Origin: Gnetum montanum
Taxonomy: Eukaryota; Streptophyta; Gnetopsida; Gnetales; Gnetaceae
Direction: 5' to 3'
Assembly (NCBI GenBank): GCA_015680685.1
Contig: MNCI01004501.1
Location: forward strand, 906,843 to 970,842
DNA length: 64,000 nt
Numbering within the stretch: the stretch's first letter is position 1; every line of letters begins with the position of its first letter. The notes beneath the pieces are model-generated. The model saw nothing but the letters and a program-made list of their open reading frames with translations. It searched no databases and had not been told where the DNA came from. The translations under genes were made by a program, and so were the position numbers. This document shows, one piece after another, positions 56,341-64,000 of the stretch.

Positions 56341-57589
56341 CTTACATAGAGATACATGATTTCCCTTGGATGCCTTCATTTCCCATGAATGAATTAAGCT
56401 TACGACAATAAAATTCAGACTAGACATGGTTGGACTTATAGTGAACGCAGAGGATTTACAACAAGATATGAAAAGAAAAAACATATACTTGCCACCTCAA
56501 GAAGAAGCATCAGGAGGTGGTTGTGAAACAACTCTTGACATGCCTATTGTGTACTTAGGGTATGCTAGATATCTTTGGAATTGCTTTTCTAAGATCATAA
56601 CCCTTGCTTGGAGAGCCCTAGTTTGGTTCCACATCATACATCACACCTACAATAGTGTCCAACATAGCTTCTTGCTCACTCATTTGCATTTCTCATGGTG
56701 CCAACTTGTTTGCATGAGTTCATGTTGTGTAAGTTCCAACATTCTCTTAGACAAGTTTTGGATCAAGGGCATTTTTTAATAGATCATTCGACTTTGCTTT
56801 TGGTGGTTGTTGCTATAGATGTTCCCAACTTGATTCTTGAGAACAAGATTGGTGACCTTTGGATCTTCTTAATTAAGGAGATTTAGCTTGATCGAGTTCA
56901 ACTAGTGGTTTTGATTGTTCTTATCTTTTAGTCAGTCCTACCATTGAGGTCTAAGGTTCTTTGAGTTCATGTTGTCGTGGCCTCTAGTGCATGGGTCACA
57001 ATTGTTGAAATCTGATTTTTTGTGAAAAACACTAAAAAAGTCATGTAAGTTTTTTGAGATCCTACACCTCCATAGCAAAAAATGCTAGCAAGAATGATAG
57101 AAAGCATAAAAGCCAAGGACAACATGTGAAACATTATCATAGTTGAGATTCCTACACATGTAGGTTATGTGATGGGAGAATTTTCAAAAGGAAAATCATA
57201 CATAGTTTTTGTGCCTCTCCCCCACAACTGAGGCACGAGACACCTAGTTTGAATAAGTAAAATAAGTATTACCACTAGAAATAAGGGCACATTGATAAAA
57301 AAAACACCATGAGATCTAGCTTTAAATGTTTATTGGTAGTGAAAAATGACAAGAAGTTGGTTGCTCAAGCATCCATAAACAAGCTGCACAAAGCATGAAA
57401 TTTTTTTTAAACAATATCATATTGTACATAGAGCTACAACAAAGTTGAAAATGAGAAAATTGCGAAATCCAATTGTCAGAGACTTAGAAGAGAAAGGGAA
57501 ACAAATGTAGGGGACCATAAAGGATTAAAATTAAATAGGTATTTAAAATTAAAGCTATAAACTAATTGAAAAGTGAAGGAATTAGAATA
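56341..57589. other. Intron DNA, no gene
   Basis: A 117-codon frame at 56426-56779 shows no motif, and codon use is not convincing. Confidence 0.5.
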
Positions 57590-58963
57590 ATGGGCAAAGC
57601 GGGAGTGGGAGTCAAGGAGTATACAAGGATGGCGTTAGATGGAAAAATTGGTAATGTAATTGGAGGTGACATCGGGGGATTTGATGGCAAGAGTTTTGGT
57701 GGTGTTGAATGGTGGAGGTGTTGGCATGGAGGTGGGGGGGGATGGGTGTGGGGGACACCAACGATGGGTTTCACAGCTATACCAATGGGTTGCCCTGGGT
57801 GGGTGGGAGGAAGGCAGCAATAGGCCATGAGGCAGTGGGTTGGTAGTCGAGAGATGGGGGCATCGAAGCCTACTCTAGGCATGAGGGGACCATGAGGTTG
57901 CAAGTGTGACGTCCACCGTGTGAGGGCATTGGCAAGTTTGTCTTAGCTCATGCAAGACCTACGATAGACTTGATTAAGAAATGGGTGGCCATGTCTTGGG
58001 GATTGATGGAGGTTGACGTTCACAACTTATTGGAGGAGCTGCTGCTCTTTGTGTTCCAATCTCTTGTAGATAGAGATAAAGTGCTTTTTTTTGTTGGGGG
58101 GGGGGGGGGGGGGGGGGGGGCACATTGTTTTATGGGGCTCAGGGCCTAGCAGTTATGTTGTGGTGGCTGGGTGCGCATAGGGATGTCGATCTTTTTTCTC
58201 AGGCATCAGTGTGGATTTGGGTATTAGGTATTCCATCAGAGACATGGATAGTTGAGTTCATGAAAACCCTAGTCGGGGTTTTTGGGGAATTCATTACTTT
58301 CGATAGGTTTATTGACTTGATAGAGAGAATGGGGTTTGCTCATTTTTGTGTTTGGCAGTCATTGGGGTTTAGGGATCTTGTTTAGGAGGTGGTCTTGGAT
58401 CTCCTGATGAGGGAAGAAATGCTTCTTGTAGAATATGAAAATATCCTTGGTGACAAAACTTTTGCAGAAGGGTCGATTGTTGCATCCCATTACACAATAT
58501 GTGGGAAGGCAAATCACTAGGCTGTTGCTTGTTGCATTAGAACCAAGACACCTGCACCTAATAAGAAGGGTGGGAATGAGTGGTTGCTGTTCAGGTGGTG
58601 TGGCTAGCCTTGCTAGAGTCAGCACCTAATGCTGCTTCAAAAAATCATAGATCTTTGCGAGGTGGCTCTCCTATCGAGTGTCTCCTGACCTTGAAATCTT
58701 GACGTTAATAGGGTTGGGCGTGATTTGCCCCTGTTGGGGTATTGGGTCTCAATAGTGATGGGCTTGTTAATACCAAAAATGTTGGAGATTTTGGGGATCG
58801 CTGAGGAGGGTTGCAGGGGGTTTCCAATCTCATTGGATCTTGGGAAGATTGGTAGACTGATAAGACCGATTGCTTGCAATAAGAAGATGCAGATGGACGT
58901 TGATTTGGGATTACAGTTGACCTTGAAAGAGGTCTACAAGAAACGGTTGCCTATAAGCCATGA
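57590..58963 (+). pseudogene. E14 ORF1, interrupted by a G25 run
   Basis: Begins MGKAGVGVKEYTRM. The core is MVMS-like, FVFQSLVDRDKVLF, then a run of 25 G at 58096-58120 in the place of the G-G-P-W codons, then FYGAQGLAVMLWWLGAHRDV and FGEFITFDRFIDLIERMGF. The knuckle at about 58485 reads Y-T-I-C-G-K-A-N-H-stop, with the first Cys lost. The end ERGL/LKEVYKK is shared with other copies, but a 1-base deletion removes the exact ATGA arrangement. Confidence 0.75.
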
Positions 58964-61680
58964 GAGTCTTATCTTGGAATTGTAGGGGTCAGGGTTTGCC
59001 CTATAAAAGGAATACCTTGAAAGAGATTGTATGGAGAGAAGCATGTGATGTGGTGTATTTATAGGAAACTAAGCTACAATCTATGGAGTTCCACATTTTG
59101 AGTTGGTCAGGATGGCAAAAGCAGTTTGTTGCTAGTTGAGGCAGGGCAAGGGGTCTAGTAGTCATCACACAGTTACCCTTCAATGTAGTAGATTCGTCTA
59201 CCTAGAGTATAACTATTTTTCTAATATGCTAGAATCTCGCTCACGAACTTCTATGGAACTTAGGACTAGGAGATACTACTAGAGGAGCTTAGAAGGATTT
59301 CATTGCTAGTGCTTGATAGACAACAATGGATCTTGGTGGGGGATTTCAATGAACATCTACACGCTTGGGAGAAGTCTGGAGACAACAACACGGAACCCCC
59401 TGGTAGTCAACGGTTCTTGGCGTTTCTGCATTCCCATGACCTTGTGGACATGGACATCATAGATTGCCTTTTTGCATGTAGCAATCATTGTTGGGGAAAG
59501 GATCTAATGCTATCCAAGATCGATAGAGTCTAGGTTAGTAAAAATATCTTGATGAATCTAGAGGTGCTAGTTTTAGGAAAGGATAGGCAAGCCTTTAATC
59601 ATTGTTCGATCATTTGCTAGGTGGGGTGATTACAATAGTAGACCTCATCACCTTTTCATTTGAACGATCATGGCTATTGAAACCTTGGTTGAGACCATTA
59701 GTGGTAGAGACTTGGGCACATTATCCATCGTAGGTTGATCCGTGGGACTTCTTGAAAGAGGGGCTCAATCGACTTAAAAGGGCCATATGTTCCAAAAGTA
59801 TCAAGGAGAGATTCTCATTTAGAGCTAGTAGGGCTATCTTGATTCAACGGCTTGTCGAACTCCAATTTCTACAAGAAATAGAAGATTCAGTTGAAGAGGT
59901 TGAACAAGAAGTGCTTAAAGAGCTACAAGCAATTTCTAAAGAAGAGGAACTCTATTGGAGACAATGGGCATAGACTAAGTGGTTGAAGGAGGGGGACAAG
60001 AACATGAGGTTCTTTTTTGCCACTGCTAAGTCAAATGGACAAGCCAAAAGAATTCAACTGGTACAAGAGGGGGTTACTCTGGTTCAGGCCCAGGAGATTG
60101 TGCAGGTTATGCAAATGTATTGGGCCAAGATTTGGGAAAAGCACAACACTTGGTTACTATTGGTGCCTATGTAGTATGTGATTGGGAAGATGGAAAATAG
60201 TAGACTGCTTGAGCTTTTTACGTTGACGGAGCTGGAGGAAGCTTTCACATCTATGAAGGCTAATAGGGCCTTGGGTTCCAATGGTTGGCCGATGGAGGTC
60301 TTTAGGGAGTTTGCTAATCTCTTGAGGAAGAATCCCTTAAATGCCTTCAACATGATGCTTAAATGGCAACAAGTTTGTTGGGAAATTAATTGCTCTAAGA
60401 TTGATCTTGTCCCCAAAATGGTCAAGCCTATAGATCCTTCTCATTTTCGTCCAATCAGGGTTTGTAACACCTGACTCCGCCTATTTACTAAAATGCTGGT
60501 ATGAAGGTTGGGCTTGATGATGCCATGTTTGGTGGGAAGCCATCAGGCTAGTTTCATCAAGGGCCAATTTCTCCAAGACCATATTATTTTGATGTAGTAG
60601 ATTGTTAATTTGCTGCAGAACTCCAGTTTTCTAGGTATGTGTATAAAGCTTGACATTACTAAGGCGTATGATACGGTTAGCTGGGAAGCTTTGAGGGCAA
60701 TAATGTTGTGTAAAGGTTTCAATCCCAGATTTGTATATTTATGTATTCATTTACAAGCGTCAGGGGCATATTCTTTTGACATTGATGGAAGACTTTGGGG
60801 GTTTGCCTCCCTTGGATGGGGACTAAGACAAGGGGACCCCCTCTCCTCCTATTTGTTTATCATTGATGGACACTTTGCAGTCCTATTGCAAGATGGAATG
60901 GGTCAGAGGTCTGAAAATTTCAGGGCTCAAGTGTTTGCTGGAACATTATGTAGGCAACACCCTTCTCTTGTTGCGTGCGACTATGCCACAGGCTTATGTG
61001 GTTAATAGTGTGCTTAACAAGGTGGCTTAGGAGATTGGGTTGGATATTAACAGGGGGAAATTTGCATTGCATTTGATAAACATAGATGGATGTGTCAAGT
61101 GGAGGATATCCTAGATTTTAGGGATTATTCTAGGTATTGAACAAGACTCTTACTTAGGGCTGCGTATTTATGCATGGCGTAGGAAGGGGACTTAGTTTGC
61201 GTTGATCCAAAAATTGCAGCAATGTATTGGGCATTGGACCACCCATTTCCTTCCAAGAAAAGGTAGAATTGTTTTGGTTACCTTGATGCTCATGGCCATT
61301 GCCAGATTTATGGCTTTAGTGGCTTTAGCCCCATCCCCGCTTCCCCATGGGCATCATCCACAAGGTGGACCAACTTATTAGAAACTTTATATGGTCAAGA
61401 GGAAAAGGGGGTGAGTGGATGCATATGGTTGTGTGGGACACTGTTGCTAGACCTTGAGAGGCATGTGGGCTTTGAAATCTGAAGTTCTAGGATGTGATTA
61501 CTATGGGTTACCAACATCTTACTAACTGGCTCTTGCATTTTGATGATAATTTAGCCCAATGTATACATATCATACACAATAAATATCAGCAATGGGTGGC
61601 CGAGAACCGAGACTCACCCATATGGCAGACCATGTGCAGGCATGTCAATGAGATGGCACTTGGGGGTATGATGGGGTACA
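58960..61680 (+). pseudogene. E14 ORF2 (EN and RT)
   Basis: EN begins MRVLSWNC-like and shows WILVGDFNEHLHAWEKSGDN, EPPGSQRFLAFLHSHDLVD and LSKIDRV. The linker at 59752-60174 is open (LKELQAISKEEELYWRQ). RT has GSNGWPMEVFREF, INCSKIDLVPKM, LDITKAYDTVSW and GLRQGDP. Its active site reads EHYVGN at 60947-60958, so both catalytic Asp residues are lost. It is inactive. Confidence 0.8.
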
Positions 61681-62765
61681 TAGTAGATTGCTTGAGCCTT
61701 TTATGTTGAAGGAGCTGGAGAAGCTTTGGCATCTATGAAGGTTGACAAGGCCCTAGGCCCTGATGGTTGGCCAATGGGGTTCTTTAGGGAGTTTGTTGAT
61801 CTCTTGAGGTAGAATCTCTTAGATGCCTTCAACATGATGCTTCAATGGCAACAAGCTCATCGGGAAATTAATTGCTTCAAGATTGTTCTTATCCCCAAAA
61901 CGGCCAAGCCTATGGATCCTTCTCATTTTCGTCCAATTGGGGTTTTTAACACCTTACTCTACATGTTTTACTAAAATGCTGATCTGACGATTGGGCTCAA
62001 TGATGTTGTGTTTGGTGGGAGGCCATTAGGCTGGTTTTATCAAGGGTCATTTTCTCTAGGACCATATTATATAGATGGACAAGATTGTTAATTCATTGCA
62101 GAATACCAGTTTTCAAAGTATGTGTATCAAGCTTGACATTACTAAGGCATATGATACGGTTAGCTGGGAAGCTTTAAGGGAAATAATGTTGAGTAAAGGT
62201 TTCGATCCTAGATTTGTAAATTCATGCATTCATGCACAAGCATCAGGGGCATATTCTTTTGACATTGATGAGAAACTTTGGGGGTTTTCCTCCCCTAGAT
62301 AGGGACTAAGACAAGGGGACCCCCTTGCCCCCTATATGTTTAGCATCACAATGGATACTTTGCAATCCTACTGTAAGATGGAAGGGGTTAGAGTTCTGGA
62401 AATTTTGGGGTTTGAGTGTTTGGTGGAACATTATGCAAACAACACCTTTCTCTTCTTGCGTGCGTTTATGCCACAGGCTCATGTGGTTAATAGTGCGCTT
62501 AGCAAGATGGCTTAGGAGATTGGGCTGGAAATTAATAGGGGGAAATCTGCATTGCATTTGATTAACTTAGATTAGCATATCAAGGGGAGGATATCCTGGA
62601 TTTTAGGGATTATTCCAAGTACCGAACAAGACTTACTTAGGGTTGGCTATTTATGTATGGCGTAGGATGGGGACTTAGTTTGCGTTGATCCAAAAATTGC
62701 AGCAATGTATTGGACATTGGACCACCCATTTCCTTCCAAGGAAAGGTAGAATTGTTTCCTTCTAG
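61681..62765 (+). repeat. E15: direct duplication of the E14 RT region
   Basis: 61685-62765 repeats 60190-61285 with small changes: LLEPFMLKELEK, GPDGWPMGFFREF, LDITKAYDTVSWEALREIML and SGAYSFDID. The active site reads YANN (62432-62443), again without the catalytic Asp pair. Minus-strand E16 follows abruptly at 62766. Confidence 0.82.
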
Positions 62766-63540
62766 GTAGATGCAAACCCCCACAATCTCCCCTCTAGGTT
62801 CAGAGAGAAAGCCCTAGACGTTTGAATGTGTATGCAAAGATGAACAAAATGCAGGTGGAACCCTTTTCGCATCATGACCTCCCTAAGGGCCTGCCAAGCA
62901 ACTGTGTTGTAGGCCTTGGTGATATCTAGTTTCAGGCACATACATGAATACTTATTAGCTTGAAGTGAGTGTAACATCTCCTGCACCAGAATGATCTGGT
63001 CCTGGATGTGTTGCCCCTCAACGCAACTAGCTTGATCCACCCCCACCAACCATGGCATGAGAGGCCCCAATTGATTCACCAACATTTTTGAAAATAGGCA
63101 AAGAAGGTTGTTGCACACCCTGATTGGTCGAAAATCTGCTAGTGTTGAAGGATGAGCCATTTTAGGGATTAGAACCAGCCTAGAACAATTAATTTCTTGC
63201 CTAACCTCTCCCCAAAACAACATCACATTAAAGAGATCCAGCAAGTTATCTCTTGTAACATCAATAAAGGTGTTAAAAAATTTCATGGGCCACCTGTTAG
63301 GACTTGGTGCCCTGCCAGCGTTTATTGAAGCCAGAGCAACACCAAGCTCCATCCTCGTGAAAGGCACCAATAAATGCTCATTATCTATTTCATTCAAAAT
63401 TCTATCAATGTTGATTGTGAGTGGCACAACCAGCCGATATCCCCAGATTCCTGATCAGTATTCCATCAACGCCTAAGCCACCACCTCTTTACACTCAACC
63501 TCATGCCCATCCACCTTGAGGCACCGTACATTGTCTTAGT
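62766..63540 (-). pseudogene. E16: minus-strand LINE RT fragment
   Basis: A 221-codon open stretch (63427-62762) reads APSPNRWPMKFFNTF, INCSRLVLIPKMA, RPIRVCNNLLCLFSKML, ASCVEGQHIQDQI, LDITKAYNTVAW and EGRLWGFAS. It is cut before the GLRQGDP and YxDD motifs by E15. Upstream to 63540 the linker is recognisable (EVECKEVV, ALMEY). Confidence 0.8.
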
Positions 63541-64000
63541 TGGATGTTCCTTCTATGCAAAGTAAATTATTACTTATTTATTTTCGTTTCAATATGCTAG
63601 CCCCTATTATTTATTAGCACTTATATTCTTTTATTTGTGCAAAGAAAGAAAATTTGTGTGTGACCATGTGTGTTTATTTGCTTTTCATGAAATTGTTGGC
63701 GACCGTTTGGGACGCGACTGCCAACGAGTGTCCTCGAACAGGATTTAGGTGCCTGCTGGTCTCTGGCAACACCAAGGCCCAAATACCTCCAAATAAACTC
63801 AGTAGTTAATGTGAGTATGTGTGTGTGCTGTTGCGGCGTGTGGTTGTGTAAAATGTAACAATTGTGTTGTGTGAACTACAAATGACTTACTTTAAGGAGA
63901 TTCAGCCAACTTTGCCAAGTACTGTGAGTTCTTGAAAAATTTCCTATTTTGTTCAACTGCCTAGTCTACGCGGTCCTTATAATACCTACTTGTAACAAAT
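63541..64000. other. Intron DNA at the window end
   Basis: No gene recognised. It has GT-rich stretches (gtgagtatgtgtgtgtgctg) and no exon of the peptidase gene. Confidence 0.5.

Larger units (their letters stand above)
57590..61680 (+). mobile_element. E14: plus-strand LINE (ORF1, EN, RT)
   Basis: Carries ORF1 from 57590, ORF2 from 58960 and RT to about 61680, where a second copy of the RT region begins (E15). No zf-RVT, J-like end or poly(A) follows. Confidence 0.78.

Noticed and set aside
56426-56779. 117-codon open frame, plus strand
   Set aside because: No recognisable domain or splice context, and not part of the peptidase family.
57562-57903. Pro-rich 113-codon minus-strand frame
   Set aside because: Antisense of the Gly-rich ORF1 leader of E14.

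Overview
This is plant nuclear DNA. It holds the middle of one host gene, a proline iminopeptidase (alpha/beta-hydrolase, peptidase family S33), on the + strand. Eight coding exons lie at 2-202, 304-477, 27368-27604, 27749-27849, 27941-28013, 28378-28446, 28619-28726 and 54846-54971. Every junction keeps the reading frame, and together they encode about 363 residues. The first exons and the C-terminal exons lie outside the window. Introns 2 and 7 are about 26.9 kb and 26.1 kb, and introns 1 and 5 are GC-AG introns. Introns this large, packed with old non-LTR elements, suggest a large-genome plant such as a gymnosperm, fern or lycophyte. The sequence alone does not decide which.

Almost everything else is retroelement. 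I separate about 16 copies or fragments of one LINE superfamily, labelled E1 to E16 (E4 is a separate gag fragment). Complete copies have ORF1 (a DUF4283-like core plus a CCHC zinc knuckle). ORF2 follows, with an apurinic endonuclease (EN), reverse transcriptase (RT) and zf-RVT. ORF2 then carries a long and unusual C-terminal part: a conserved domain resembling the 'putative plant transposon protein' family, a charged coiled coil, and a segment that reads as a DnaJ/J domain with an HPD motif. The J-like segment is recognisable in seven copies on both strands. This is the most novel thing in the window. ORF1 and ORF2 overlap by ATGA in five copies.

Intron 2 (478-27367) contains: E1, a GC-rich 5'-truncated minus-strand LINE with a 13-bp target-site duplication (TSD); a 62-bp tandem repeat; E2 (minus), split around E3 (plus); a decayed Ty3/gypsy-like gag; E5, a full-length plus LINE with an 11-bp TSD; and E6 (minus), interrupted by a 2.1-kb solo LTR with TSD ATTGG.

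Intron 7 (28727-54845) contains an AT-rich terminal-inverted-repeat family, several LINE fragments and a four-level nest. In the nest, LINE E11 is interrupted inside its J-like segment by a second solo LTR (TSD GAGAA). That LTR is interrupted by LINE E12 (16-bp TSD), which in turn contains LINE E13. E13 carries a fourfold tandem duplication of the RT active-site segment.

Downstream of exon 8 (54972-64000) are tandem repeats and three further LINE pieces (E14-E16). No tRNA, rRNA or CRISPR array was found. Nearly all LINE reading frames are broken by stops and frameshifts, so they are annotated as pseudogenes unless a segment is open.
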